Of a stretch of DNA of 64,000 nucleotides, positions 11,685 to 19,870 are shown in pieces (positions within the stretch are counted from its first letter, which is position 1; each line of letters opens with the position of its first letter). The position numbers and the translations under genes are program-made. The stretch comes from Kineococcus sp. NBC_00420 (lineage in GTDB: Bacteria; Actinomycetota; Actinomycetes; Actinomycetales; Kineococcaceae), in the NCBI RefSeq assembly GCF_036021035.1, contig NZ_CP107930.1:2728001-2792000 (forward strand). Direction: 5' to 3'. The notes under the pieces are model-generated. The model searched no databases. It was not told where the DNA came from and was given only the letters and a program-made list of their open reading frames with translations.

Positions 11685-12302
11685 TCAGGCGGGTTGGCCG
11701 GTCCGGCGGGCGTAGGAACGGGCCGCCCGGACGCGATCGCCGCAGCGCGTGGAACACCACTGCCGCCGGCCGTGGGTGCGCAGCATGAAGCGGTCACAGG
11801 GTGCGGCCGCACAGGTCGCCAGCAGGGTGGCGTCGGCACCGGTGAGCACGTCCACGACGTCGGCGGCGATCGCGGCCATGGCGTGCTCCACGACCTGGGT
11901 CGCCGGGTGGGTCAGCTCGCTGGTGAACCCGGCCGGAGAGCCCCACCGCAGCAACCGGACCGCCGGCGTGCGGGTCAGGGCGTCGTTCAGCGCCTCCACC
12001 GCACCGGCGGACGGTGCCTCGTCGGCGACGGCCGCCGACAGCAGGTCCCGGACCGCGTCGCGCAGAGCGGTGAGCCGGTCGGCGCAGTGACGCTGCAACT
12101 GCGCGTCGCTGGGGGCCAGGTCGTGGGCGATGAGCCAGGCGGTGGCCGCGGCGGGGGTGGGCAGCAGTTCGACCACCTCGTGACCGGCGCCACCCCGACC
12201 GGCGACGCGCAGCGTGCTGTTCGCGAGCTCCAACCCCACGTGGGCCGCGGTCCCCGGCGCCGGCGGCAGCGGCGGGGTGGACGCGATCAGCGGTTCGGGC
12301 AC
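11685..12302 (-). CDS. CGNR zinc-finger / ABATE-domain protein, probable transcription regulator
   Basis: A 205-residue protein with an N-terminal ABATE-type domain (LELANSTLRV, then a stretch of helices). Its C-terminal CGNR-type zinc finger has the cysteine-rich motif ATCAAAPCDRFMLRTHGRRQ followed by WCSTRCGDRVRAARSYARR. Family members are thought to be stress-responsive DNA-binding regulators. The gene is followed by 127 bases without features before the cysteine hydrolase. The target is unknown. Confidence 0.87.
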   Translation of the reverse strand: MPEPLIASTPPLPPAPGTAAHVGLELANSTLRVAGRGGAGHEVVELLPTPAAATAWLIAHDLAPSDAQLQRHCADRLTALRDAVRDLLSAAVADEAPSAGAVEALNDALTRTPAVRLLRWGSPAGFTSELTHPATQVVEHAMAAIAADVVDVLTGADATLLATCAAAPCDRFMLRTHGRRQWCSTRCGDRVRAARSYARRTGQPA

Positions 12303-12424
12303 TGGTTCACGCTAACACCGCCGATCGTCCGTGAGAGGCGAGACGGAATCGGTACCCGGATGTTCGTGGTCCCGCGCTCCGCCGCGGCAGCCGCGCAGGT
12401 CGTCGACCACTCTGGGGTGAGGAC

Positions 12425-12712
12425 GTGGACGGGCTCGCTGCTGCCGCCGGGGTGCTCCCCGTCTTCGTGATCGTCGGGCTCGTCGTGTGGCTCACCACCC
12501 GGGCCGCTGAACGCCCCGCGCGCTGGTGCGCGGTGGTCTGCGGTGGTCTGCGGTGGTCTGCGGTGGTCTGCGGAGTGTCCGCCGTGGTGCTCCTCGGACC
12601 GGCCCTGGCCGGTGGCGGGGAGTGTCGCAGCGCTGCTGATCGGCGAGGAGTTCCTCCGTGGGGGTACCCAGCCGGCGACGACCTGCCGCGGCAGGTCGTC
12701 CCCGCGCGGTGA
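12425..12712 (+). CDS. Possible small membrane protein interrupted by a 10-bp repeat
   Basis: A 95-codon frame from a GTG at 12425. The first 30 residues (MDGLAAAAGVLPVFVIVGLV, then VWLTTRAAER) look like a real membrane-anchored start, and a second hydrophobic stretch follows the repeat region. Four copies of a 10-base unit sit in the middle, so any change in copy number would shift the frame. The last 25 residues overlap the antisense DUF6578-like remnant and look non-coding. It may be a genuine short gene with a changed C-terminus, or a chance frame. Confidence 0.35.
   Translation: MDGLAAAAGVLPVFVIVGLVVWLTTRAAERPARWCAVVCGGLRWSAVVCGVSAVVLLGPALAGGGECRSAADRRGVPPWGYPAGDDLPRQVVPAR
12531..12570. 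repeat. Tandem repeat, 4 x 10 bp
   Basis: Four perfect head-to-tail copies of CGGTGGTCTG. The unit is not a multiple of three and lies inside an open frame, so slippage would change the reading frame. Confidence 0.95.
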
Positions 12713-13001
12713 CGTCAGGGACGTCGAGGTCGGCCCCCGGCGCGGCCTCGACCTGCAGGCGGCCCGTCCCCGTGGGCCAGGGGGGTGCTCCCCGCCGTCC
12801 AGGCGCAGGAACGGCCGGGAGCAGGGCCGCAGGACGACGGCGTCCTCCACGAGGTGCAGGGCGACCACCCGCCCGCGGACCCGTTCGTGCGGTCGACCGC
12901 CGAGGTCGTGGTGGGTCTCGACGAGGTAGGTCCACGACGTCGTCGCGGGCGGTGGCCGCGCCACAGCACTCGTGCTCCCAGTCGCCGACCTCGACCTCCA
13001 C
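12640..13001 (-). pseudogene. Frameshifted DUF6578-like gene
   Basis: A GTG at 13001 begins VEVEVGDWEHECCG, which resembles the conserved start of DUF6578 proteins (short actinobacterial proteins opening with a DW-ECCG motif). That frame loses sense after about 22 codons. The next frame continues with protein-like sequence, SWTYLVETHHDLGGRPHERV, then GRVVALHLVEDAVVLRPC. Near a C-run around 12780 the sense moves back to the first frame (RLQVEAAPGADLDVPDV). At least two frameshifts are needed to read one protein. It starts 10 bases after the SET gene on the same strand. Sequencing error cannot be excluded from one read of the sequence. Confidence 0.5.
12677..12700. repeat. Perfect 24-bp palindrome
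   Basis: GACGACCTGCCG is followed immediately by its reverse complement with no loop. It lies in the 3' part of the frameshifted remnant. It could be a regulator-binding site or a weak terminator; nothing else marks its role. Confidence 0.85.
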
Positions 13002-13011
13002 GGGGGCACGC

Positions 13012-13584
13012 TCACCCCGGACCTGCGGCCCCGTCCAGCCGCGGACGCCGGGAACCGGCGATGCGCTCGCGCAGGATCGGCACCCAGTGCGGCCCGTACC
13101 CCACCTGCAGCGTGGGCAGGCGCCAGTCCCGGCCGGTGACCCGACCGCGGCAGGACAGCGCCCGGCACGAGCACGACATCGCGAAGTCGGGGTCGTCCGT
13201 GATCGTCGCGTAGTCGAGGGTCAGTTCCTCGCCGGCGGTGACGTCCCGCCGCGCGACGACGGTGTACGGGTCGACCCACCAGGTGTTCGGGTCGCAGCTG
13301 TGGTTGCCCGCGCGCTGGGGCGCGTCCGGGGGTAGGACCAGGTTGAGGTCCGCCCCGACGGAGAGCGTGTCCACGTAGGTCCCGGACCTGGCCGCGTCGG
13401 CGAAGAGCCGGTGCTGCTCGGCGTCGGAGACGAGGCGTCCGCCGAACCGGCTGACGACCGTGCCGGCGCGCAGGGGGCCGGTCGCGAACAGACCGACCCC
13501 CTCGATGGGTGAGCGGTCGACCCGGGCCAGGGGAGTGAGCCGGCAGTCGGGTCCGGGCGGGGACAGTGGCACTGACGGCGTCAC
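13012..13584 (-). CDS. SET-domain protein
   Basis: A 190-residue protein with a complete SET core. It has VDRSPIEGVGLFATGPLRAG near the N-terminus, the knot motif AGNHSCDPNTWWV, and GEELTLDYATI, followed by a post-SET-like cysteine cluster (CSCRALSCRG). SET domains transfer methyl groups from S-adenosylmethionine to lysines. Bacterial stand-alone members of this size are poorly characterised and the substrate is unknown. The flavin reductase gene ends 4 bases upstream on the same strand, suggesting a shared transcript. Confidence 0.88.
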   Translation of the reverse strand: MTPSVPLSPPGPDCRLTPLARVDRSPIEGVGLFATGPLRAGTVVSRFGGRLVSDAEQHRLFADAARSGTYVDTLSVGADLNLVLPPDAPQRAGNHSCDPNTWWVDPYTVVARRDVTAGEELTLDYATITDDPDFAMSCSCRALSCRGRVTGRDWRLPTLQVGYGPHWVPILRERIAGSRRPRLDGAAGPG

Positions 13585-13587
13585 GAC

Positions 13588-14196
13588 TCAGGCGGGCCGG
13601 TCCATCCGCAGTCGCCGTTCGGCGCTGATCGTGAAGTAGTCGCTCGGGCCGCCGCCGCGCAGCAGCGGGTCCGCGGCGAGGGTGTCGAAGACCCCGTCGA
13701 CGAGCACGCTCTCGTCGACGTGCACGACGACGACCTCACCGAGCACCAGCCACGCGTCCACTCCCGCCCCTGCGGCGTCGGTGAGTTCCTGCACCCCGCT
13801 GACCCGGCACTCGAAGGACACCAGGCTCTCCGCGACCCGCGGCGGCCCCACCTCCAGCGACGCCTCCGGCGTCAGCCCGGCGAGGGCGAACTCGTCGACC
13901 TCGGGACCGACCGCGGCGGAGGTGGCGTTCATCCGCTCGGCCAGGTGGGCGGAGGCCAGGTTCCAGACGAACTCGCCGCTCGCCTCGGCGTTGGCGACGC
14001 TGTCCTTGCGCCCGATGCTGGAGAACCCGACGATCGGCGGGCGGTAGGCGAAGAGGTTGAAGAAGCTGTAGGGCGCGAGGTTCAGCGTCCCGTCGCTCGC
14101 CTGCGTCGAGACCCAGCCGATGGGGCGCGGCGCCACGATCGAGTTCAGGGGGTCGTGGGCGAGGCGGTGGCCTTCGCGGGGTCGGTAGGAGTGCAC
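13588..14196 (-). CDS. Flavin reductase-like (DIM6/NTAB-type) FMN-binding protein
   Basis: A 202-residue split-barrel flavoprotein. The FMN-binding pattern is visible as SIVAPRPIGWVSTQ, then LNLAPYSFFNLFAYRPPIVGFSS, with RKDSVANAEASGEFVWNLAS following. Members reduce FMN with NAD(P)H or bind flavin in related oxidoreductases. The HDPLNSIVAPRPIGW opening marks the subgroup often annotated simply as flavin reductase family. It is adjacent to the SET gene, with no obvious pathway link. Confidence 0.88.
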   Translation of the reverse strand: MHSYRPREGHRLAHDPLNSIVAPRPIGWVSTQASDGTLNLAPYSFFNLFAYRPPIVGFSSIGRKDSVANAEASGEFVWNLASAHLAERMNATSAAVGPEVDEFALAGLTPEASLEVGPPRVAESLVSFECRVSGVQELTDAAGAGVDAWLVLGEVVVVHVDESVLVDGVFDTLAADPLLRGGGPSDYFTISAERRLRMDRPA

Positions 14197-14218
14197 GAGC
14201 CGCGACGCTAGCCGCGTC

Positions 14219-15610
14219 TCAGCGTTCCAGCACGACGGCCTCGGCGTCCTCGGGGACGGTCGGTTTGTAGCCGTAGCCGTACTCGTAGGCGTAGGAGAAC
14301 TCCGACGCCTTCGCCGGGACCATCGTCAGCACCCCGCCCAGCACCCGCGCGTCGACGGCACGCAGCCGTTCCAGGCCGCGGGTCAGGTGGTCGCGGGTCG
14401 TCTTGCCGTGCTTGACGACCATGATCGCCCCGTCGGTCTGGCGGGCCAGCACGGCGGCGTCCGCGACGGGCAGCAGCGGTGGGGAGTCGATGATGACGAG
14501 GTCCGCGCGCTCGCGCAGCCGCGTCAGCAGGTCCGACATGTGCCGCGACCCCAGCAGGGCCGCGGGGTTGAGCGGGATGGGACCGCTGGCCAGGACGGAC
14601 AACCCGGTGTCGCCGTAGGGCTGCAGCACGTCGTCGAGGTCCGCGCGGCCGGCGAGCACCGTCGTGAGGCCGGCGCTGTCCTCGACCCCGAGGTAGTCCG
14701 CGACCTTCGGCAACCGCAGGTCACCCTCGACGAGGATGACCCGCATCCCCGCCGTCGCAGCCGTCAGGGCGAGGTTCACCGCGGTGGTGCTCTTGCCCTC
14801 ACCGGGCAGCGCGGAGGTCACGACGAGCACCTGGGGCGGGTGGTCGACGTCGGCGAACTGCAGGTTCGTCCGGATCTGGCGCAGCGCCTCCGACTGCGGG
14901 GAGCGCGACCCCTCCAGCACGAGTTCGGGGCGCGGACCGCCCGGGCCGTCGGGGACGGACCCGAGGGCGGGGGCGCCGTGGTCGGTGATCGTCGTCAGCG
15001 ACTTCACGGTCGTGTCGAGCACCTCGCGCAGCACGGCGAGACCGGTTCCGAGGACGACACCGGCGAGCAGGCCGAGGGCCAGCGTCCGGGGCAGGTTCGG
15101 CGCGATCGGGTCCTCGCGGACGACCGCGGGCCGCAGCACGCTGACCCGGACCGGGCTCATCGTGTCGGGGGTGGCCTGCTCGAGTTCGCTGACGGCGGTC
15201 CCGAAGTGCTTGGAGATCGCGTTCGCGACGTCCACCGCCAACCTCGGCGAGGACTCGTCGACGGTGACCTCGATGAGGACCGTCCCCAGCGGCGCGCTGG
15301 AGTTCACGTGGCTCGCCAGCGCACGGGCCGTCGTCTTCAGACCGAGCTCGTCGATGACGGGCTGCAGCACCTTCGGGCTGGTCAGCACGCCCGTGTAGGA
15401 CTGCACCCGCTGCTGGGTGAACATGCTGCCCTGCATGAGCGCCGTCGCGTTCCCGGTGTCGTACATCGACACGAACAGCAGGCTGTCCGCGCGGTAGACG
15501 GGTGCGCTCGCGCTGAAGGCCCCGACGCCCGCCCCGGCGCCGAGCAGCACGGAGAGGATCACCAGGATCCAGTGCTTGCGCAGCGCGCGCAGGTAGTCGA
15601 CGAGTTCCAC
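14219..15610 (-). CDS. Polysaccharide chain-length regulator / tyrosine autokinase (Wzz-BY-kinase fusion)
   Basis: A 463-residue membrane protein. Residues 1-200 form the Wzz-like co-polymerase domain with transmembrane segments at about 14-34 and 175-195. Residues 255-430 form the BY-kinase, with Walker A ALPGEGKST (267-275), Walker A' VILVEGDLRLP and Walker B LVIIDSPPLLPV. The C-terminus carries a tyrosine cluster (YAYEYGYGYKP), the normal autophosphorylation tail. It should control exopolysaccharide polymerisation and export. The frame is open to 15733, but the GTG at 15610 gives the standard opening (MELVDYLRALRKHW). The start is uncertain because no strong ribosome-binding site is visible. 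Divergent from the sugar transferase gene. Confidence 0.9.
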   Translation of the reverse strand: MELVDYLRALRKHWILVILSVLLGAGAGVGAFSASAPVYRADSLLFVSMYDTGNATALMQGSMFTQQRVQSYTGVLTSPKVLQPVIDELGLKTTARALASHVNSSAPLGTVLIEVTVDESSPRLAVDVANAISKHFGTAVSELEQATPDTMSPVRVSVLRPAVVREDPIAPNLPRTLALGLLAGVVLGTGLAVLREVLDTTVKSLTTITDHGAPALGSVPDGPGGPRPELVLEGSRSPQSEALRQIRTNLQFADVDHPPQVLVVTSALPGEGKSTTAVNLALTAATAGMRVILVEGDLRLPKVADYLGVEDSAGLTTVLAGRADLDDVLQPYGDTGLSVLASGPIPLNPAALLGSRHMSDLLTRLRERADLVIIDSPPLLPVADAAVLARQTDGAIMVVKHGKTTRDHLTRGLERLRAVDARVLGGVLTMVPAKASEFSYAYEYGYGYKPTVPEDAEAVVLER

Positions 15611-15783
15611 GGACGTCCATCGGCCGTCCCCGTCCGCACCTGACCCCGGCCCCCGGGGCCGGGACCCGGACGCCCGGGCGCGACGGAGGCGGCTTCGGGC
15701 CTCAAGTCGACACGCCGGGCGGACGACGTTCACGGGGTCAGGCCCGGGCTTCGTGCTATCGGGCGTCCGAGGTGGAGGACCGC

Positions 15784-17184
15784 GTGACCATGGCCAGTGA
15801 TCCGAGCACGGGTGTGCGCCCGGCCGATCGCTGGGTCTCGTCCGGGATCGGACGCACCCACGGACCCAGGTCCCAGCTGGGGCTGCTGCTGCTGGCCACC
15901 GACGCCGTCTGCGTCCTGGCCGTCGTCCTGCTGCTCGGCCACGACGAGCCCGCCGTCCTGGTCTTCTCCCCCGCCGTGCTGGTCGTCCACGCCTTCGCGG
16001 GTCTCCACCAGCCTCGTCTCGACCTCAGCATCCTCGACGACCTGCCCCTCCTGCTCGGCGCGGCCATCGCCGCGATCGGTCTCGCCTCCATCGCCCAGGG
16101 GGCGCTGGGGATCGGGCAGATCGACGGGACCGCGCTGCGGGCCGTCCTCGTCCAGACCGCGCTGTTCACCGTCGTCCGCACCGTCGTGTACTCCGTCCGC
16201 CTCCGCCACCGCCTGTCCCGCCGCGTCGCGTTGCGCACCCTCGTCGTCGGGTGCGGTGGCCTCGGTGCCCAGCTCGTCGAGATCCTCGGCTCCGGCGAGC
16301 ACGGACTGCTGCCCGTCGGCTTCATCGACGACGACCCCCGACTGCCCGCCGCGGCGCGACCGCTGCCCGTCCTGGGCGGTATCGCCGACCTCGAACGGCT
16401 CGTCGCGGAGCACGAGGTCGCCATCGTCGTCATCGCCTACTCCAACGCCCCCGAGATGGTCGTCGTCGACGTGCTCCGCGGGTGCCAGGGACTCGACGTT
16501 GAGATCTTCACCGTCCCCCGGTTCTGGCAGGTCACCAACACCCAACGTTCCGTGCAGTCCGTGCGCGGCGTCCCGCTCGTCCGGCTGCGCCGCCCCGCGT
16601 TCCGCGCCTCGAGCTGGCGGCTGAAGCGGGTCATGGACGTGACCGCCTCCGCGATCGGGCTGCTCGTCCTCAGCCCGGTCATCGCCGCGTGCGCGCTCGC
16701 CGTGCGCCTCGAGGTCGGCCCCGGTGTCCTGTTCCGCCAGGAGCGCGTGGGCATGGACGGCCGGCACTTCCCGCTGCTGAAGCTGCGCACCCTGCGGGTG
16801 GACGACGCCGAGTCCGACACCCGCTGGAGCGTCGGCGAGGACAGTCGGGTGGGGCCCTTCGGCCGGTGGCTGCGTCGCCTCTCCTTCGACGAACTGCCCC
16901 AGCTGTGGAACGTCCTGCGCGGCGACATGTCGCTCGTCGGACCGCGTCCGGAACGTCCGCACTTCGTCGAGAAGTTCACCGTCGACTACGACGACTACCT
17001 CTGGCGCCACCGCGTGCCCGTGGGCGTCACCGGGTGGGCCCAGGTCCACGGCCTGCGCGGCGACACCTCGATCTCCGAGCGCGCCCGCTTCGACAACTAC
17101 TACGTCGAGAACTGGTCGTTGTGGCTCGACGTCAAGATCCTGCTGCGCACCGTCGTCCAGGTCGTCACGGCAGCCGGTCGGTGA
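15784..17184 (+). CDS. Polyprenyl glycosylphosphotransferase (undecaprenyl-phosphate sugar-1-P transferase)
   Basis: Starts exopolysaccharide repeat units by moving a sugar-1-phosphate onto undecaprenyl phosphate. The protein has about 466 residues. Four N-terminal membrane segments (about residues 30-135) lead to a CoA-binding-like Rossmann domain (LRTLVVGCGGLGAQLVEILG). A further membrane helix at about residue 290 is followed by the catalytic WbaP/PglC-type domain, with RLKRVMDVTASAIGL, LKLRTLR, SFDELPQLWNVLRGDMSLVG and PRPERP. GGAGG at 15774-15778 serves either the GTG at 15784 or the ATG at 15790. The stop overlaps the next glycosyltransferase start. Confidence 0.92.
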   Translation: MTMASDPSTGVRPADRWVSSGIGRTHGPRSQLGLLLLATDAVCVLAVVLLLGHDEPAVLVFSPAVLVVHAFAGLHQPRLDLSILDDLPLLLGAAIAAIGLASIAQGALGIGQIDGTALRAVLVQTALFTVVRTVVYSVRLRHRLSRRVALRTLVVGCGGLGAQLVEILGSGEHGLLPVGFIDDDPRLPAAARPLPVLGGIADLERLVAEHEVAIVVIAYSNAPEMVVVDVLRGCQGLDVEIFTVPRFWQVTNTQRSVQSVRGVPLVRLRRPAFRASSWRLKRVMDVTASAIGLLVLSPVIAACALAVRLEVGPGVLFRQERVGMDGRHFPLLKLRTLRVDDAESDTRWSVGEDSRVGPFGRWLRRLSFDELPQLWNVLRGDMSLVGPRPERPHFVEKFTVDYDDYLWRHRVPVGVTGWAQVHGLRGDTSISERARFDNYYVENWSLWLDVKILLRTVVQVVTAAGR

Positions 17185-18308
17185 AGCCCCTCGTCCTGGT
17201 GCTGGGCACCGCCGACTGGGACGCCGTCATCGCGACGAACCAGCACCACGTCAGTGCGGCCCTCGCGCAGCGCTGGCCGGTCCTGTTCACCGAGGGAGCC
17301 GGCACCCGACGACTGCGGCCCTCCGACGCCCGTCGCGTCCTGCGCCGGCTGCGTCCCTCCGTCCCCGTCGCAGGACGTGTGCTCCCGGCGGGGCTCGAGG
17401 TCGTGAGCACCCGGCTCGTCCCGCACCACGCCCCCTCGACCCGCGCGGTCAACGCCCGGCTGCTGCGCCGCCAGGTCCGGCGCTGGATCGAGCACGACGG
17501 GCCGCGGCTGCTCTGGACCTACACCCCGTTCACCTACGGCCTGGAACGTCACGCCGACGCCGCCGTCTACCACCTCGTCGACCTGCTGCACGAGAACCCC
17601 GGCGTGCACCGGGGACGCCTCCTGGCGGCCGAGCGTCTCCTCGCCCGCAGGAGCGACCTGGCCGTCGCGACGAGTCCCCTCGTCCAGGCCCACCTCGACG
17701 CGCAGGGGTTCACCCGGACGACGTGCCTGCCCAACGTGTGCGACGTCGACCTCTTCGCCGCGGCCCGCGGACGCGGTGTTCCACGTGGAACCACGGTCGT
17801 CTTCGCCGGGACGCTGGCCCCGCACAAGGTCGACCTGGCGCTGCTGGCCGACCTCGCCGCCTCCCTCGGGACCGCGCGACTGCGGTTGATCGGACCCGTG
17901 ACCGATTCCGCCGCAACGGATCCCGCGTGGTCGCGGCTGATCGCCGCCGGCGCCGAGATCGTCGGCGCCCTCCCCGCGGCGGCGCTCGCCGACGAACTCG
18001 CCGCCGCCACGGTCGGGATCGTGCCCTACCTCGTCTCGCCCCTCACGGTGGGCATCAGTCCGCTGAAGACCTTCGAGTACCTCGCCGCAGGACTGCCCGT
18101 CGTGAGCACACCGTTGCCGGCCGTCACCGCGGTTCCGGGCGCGGTGTTCGTCGCCGACCGCGAGGCGTTCGTGCGCCAGGTCCTGCACGTGCTCGCCGTC
18201 GACGACCCGTCGCGACCCGAACGCGTCGCCGCGGTGGCGCAGGGACAGGACTGGACCTCGCGGGGACGGGAACTGCGGGCGCTCGCCGGGGCGCTGCTCG
18301 CGGCGTGA
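17181..18308 (+). CDS. Glycosyltransferase (GT-B type) of the exopolysaccharide locus
   Basis: A 375-residue GT-B-fold glycosyltransferase starting in a GTGA overlap with the sugar transferase stop. The N-terminal half holds VLGTADWDAVIATNQHHVSA and YHLVDLLHENPG. The C-terminal half has the donor-binding pattern TTVVFAGTLAPHKVDLALL and VGISPLKTFEYLAAGLPVVS, where the E in FEYLA is the conserved acidic residue. The gene carries a perfect parS-like palindrome (17778-17791) encoding Gly-Val-Pro-Arg-Gly-Thr. The linkage formed cannot be predicted. Confidence 0.85.
   Translation: MKPLVLVLGTADWDAVIATNQHHVSAALAQRWPVLFTEGAGTRRLRPSDARRVLRRLRPSVPVAGRVLPAGLEVVSTRLVPHHAPSTRAVNARLLRRQVRRWIEHDGPRLLWTYTPFTYGLERHADAAVYHLVDLLHENPGVHRGRLLAAERLLARRSDLAVATSPLVQAHLDAQGFTRTTCLPNVCDVDLFAAARGRGVPRGTTVVFAGTLAPHKVDLALLADLAASLGTARLRLIGPVTDSAATDPAWSRLIAAGAEIVGALPAAALADELAAATVGIVPYLVSPLTVGISPLKTFEYLAAGLPVVSTPLPAVTAVPGAVFVADREAFVRQVLHVLAVDDPSRPERVAAVAQGQDWTSRGRELRALAGALLAA
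17778..17791. promoter_or_regulatory. parS-like palindrome 2 (inside glycosyltransferase CDS)
   Basis: GTTCCACGTGGAAC, identical over 14 bases to the copy at 5201-5214 and preceded by the same T. It lies within a coding sequence, as parS sites often do. No further perfect copy was noticed in the window. Confidence 0.72.
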
Positions 18309-18372
18309 GCCGGTCGGGTGGCGACCTCCCGTTCTCGCCCGGAGCGGTCGGGCCCTGATCCATCCTGGAGAG

Positions 18373-19215
18373 ATGGCCCGCAGGATTCCCACGTTCGAGG
18401 AGTGGTCGGCGACGGCCCAGCCCGTGCTGTCCGTCGGCCTGGACCACGCCCGGCGTCCGGCGTGGCTGGTCGACGCCGCCGGGGAGCGCCTCGACCCCGC
18501 CGTCCTGGGCTGGGCGCGGATCGTCGAGGACGGACTGCCGGTCGTCGACGCGCCGCAGGACGACTCCGGCGTGCTGGAGACCGCGGCGACGATCGGTGTC
18601 GGGGTGGTGCTCGGGATCGGGTTCCTCGGGATGGCGGCGTTCCAGGTGGTGAGCGGCGGAGCCGGGGACCTCGGCTGGTTGGCGCGGTCGGGGGGCTCGG
18701 GCCGGCAGGAGTTCCGCCAGCCGGAGTCCTGGGGACGCTGGACCGCGCCCCGGTCGGTGACGTGGACCGAGGCGCCGGCGCTGCGCTTCGTCGAGGGCGG
18801 GGTGCTGACCGGTCTGCCGCAGATCATCGACGCAGCCCGGTCCCGTCGAGGTCACGAGCTGAAGCTGCGGGTCGGGCGTGACCACCTGGAGTTGTTCACG
18901 GTGCGCCGCTCGCGGGGCCGCTTCCGCTGGGAGTCCACCGACGTCCCCGTCTCCCGGCCCGTCCCCGACGGCTGTGCACCGAGCTGGCGGGTGCCGCACA
19001 CGGAGGTCGTCGGAGCGGAACTCCTCCGGTCGGCGAAGGGTGAGCACTGGAGCGAGGTCGAGCGCTACGTCTTCGCGCTGACCTTCGCCGACGGGAGTTC
19101 GCTGCACCTGGACCTCGAGACCGGACGCGGAGACTCCGCGAGGCAGCTCGTCCGCCGGCGGGCGGGTCTGCCGGGGCCCTGGAGCGAGCCGCGACCCGCC
19201 GAGGCCGCCGGCTGA
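18373..19215 (+). CDS. Uncharacterised membrane protein, paralogue A
   Basis: A 280-residue protein of unknown family. It opens with ARRIPTFEEWSATAQPVLSV and has one hydrophobic segment at about residues 72-95. The rest is soluble, with REFRQPESWGRWTAPRSVTW, ALRFVEGGVLTGLPQIID and a final ALTFADGSSLHLDLETG before RRRAGLPGPW. The same order of motifs occurs in the gene at 21751-22602, clearly a paralogue. The pair brackets, and points toward or away from, a type VII secretion-like operon on the opposite strand. A shared role with that operon is inferred from position only. It ends 4 bases from the convergent 19220-19870 gene. Confidence 0.75.
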   Translation: MARRIPTFEEWSATAQPVLSVGLDHARRPAWLVDAAGERLDPAVLGWARIVEDGLPVVDAPQDDSGVLETAATIGVGVVLGIGFLGMAAFQVVSGGAGDLGWLARSGGSGRQEFRQPESWGRWTAPRSVTWTEAPALRFVEGGVLTGLPQIIDAARSRRGHELKLRVGRDHLELFTVRRSRGRFRWESTDVPVSRPVPDGCAPSWRVPHTEVVGAELLRSAKGEHWSEVERYVFALTFADGSSLHLDLETGRGDSARQLVRRRAGLPGPWSEPRPAEAAG

Positions 19216-19219
19216 GAGC

Positions 19220-19870
19220 TCAGGCCGCCGCGACCTCGGCGACGAGGAAGCGGACGGAGCTGACGACGGCGGCCGCGAGGTTGCTCACCGAGCCCCAGAC
19301 GTGCAGGGCGGGGGAGTCGATCGTCACGACGACGACGGAGCTCCCTGCGGGGTGCGGGATGTGGACGTCGAAGCGCCCGTGGTCGAGGAACGGTCCGTCC
19401 TCGGCGGGCGCGGGGTCCGCCGCGAAACTGCGCCGCTCGAACCGGGTGTCGACGACGGCCGGCCCGCAGGGCAGGTCCAGCCAGCGGACGTCCGCGGGGC
19501 CGTCCGCCGGAGAGTGCCTGCGCTGCAGCAGTTCCAGGATGCCGCGGGCGGCGACCTCGGGGTCGTCGTGCGCCGACGGCGAGCGCGACACCGACAGCGT
19601 CACCGGGGCGATCCCGCCCTGCTCGTCGCCGAGCAGCCCCAGGGCGGCGAACCCGACCTCGATCGCGGCCGCGGCCTGGGCGCGCAGCAGCACCAGGATC
19701 CGGGTCGCGACGACGAGGCGGTGCTCGTCGCCGCCGTGCGGCAGCAGCCCGGTCACGAGGTCCTCGAACGCGTCGGGGTCGGGCATCCCCTCGGCGTCGA
19801 GGTCGAGGGGGAGGGCGTGGAAACCCGCCGGGACGACCAGTTCCAGGCCGAGGTCTTCGACGGGGTTCAC
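19220..19870 (-). CDS. Uncharacterised protein of the type VII-like module
   Basis: A 216-residue protein without a recognised family. It is mainly alternating hydrophobic strands and helices, with no signal peptide or membrane segment, and conserved-looking blocks LELVVPAGFHALPLD, VRWLDLPCGPAVVDTRFERR and FDVHIPHPAGSSVVVVTIDS. The GTG at 19870 follows a GGGAG ribosome-binding site and overlaps the stop of the WXG-like gene, so the two are translationally coupled. It could be a chaperone or an immunity-type partner of the upstream protein, but there is no direct evidence. Confidence 0.7.
   Translation of the reverse strand: MNPVEDLGLELVVPAGFHALPLDLDAEGMPDPDAFEDLVTGLLPHGGDEHRLVVATRILVLLRAQAAAAIEVGFAALGLLGDEQGGIAPVTLSVSRSPSAHDDPEVAARGILELLQRRHSPADGPADVRWLDLPCGPAVVDTRFERRSFAADPAPAEDGPFLDHGRFDVHIPHPAGSSVVVVTIDSPALHVWGSVSNLAAAVVSSVRFLVAEVAAA

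Noticed and set aside
12531-12570. CRISPR-like repeats
   Set aside because: The four copies are directly adjacent 10-mers with no spacers and no cas genes nearby; this is a simple tandem repeat.
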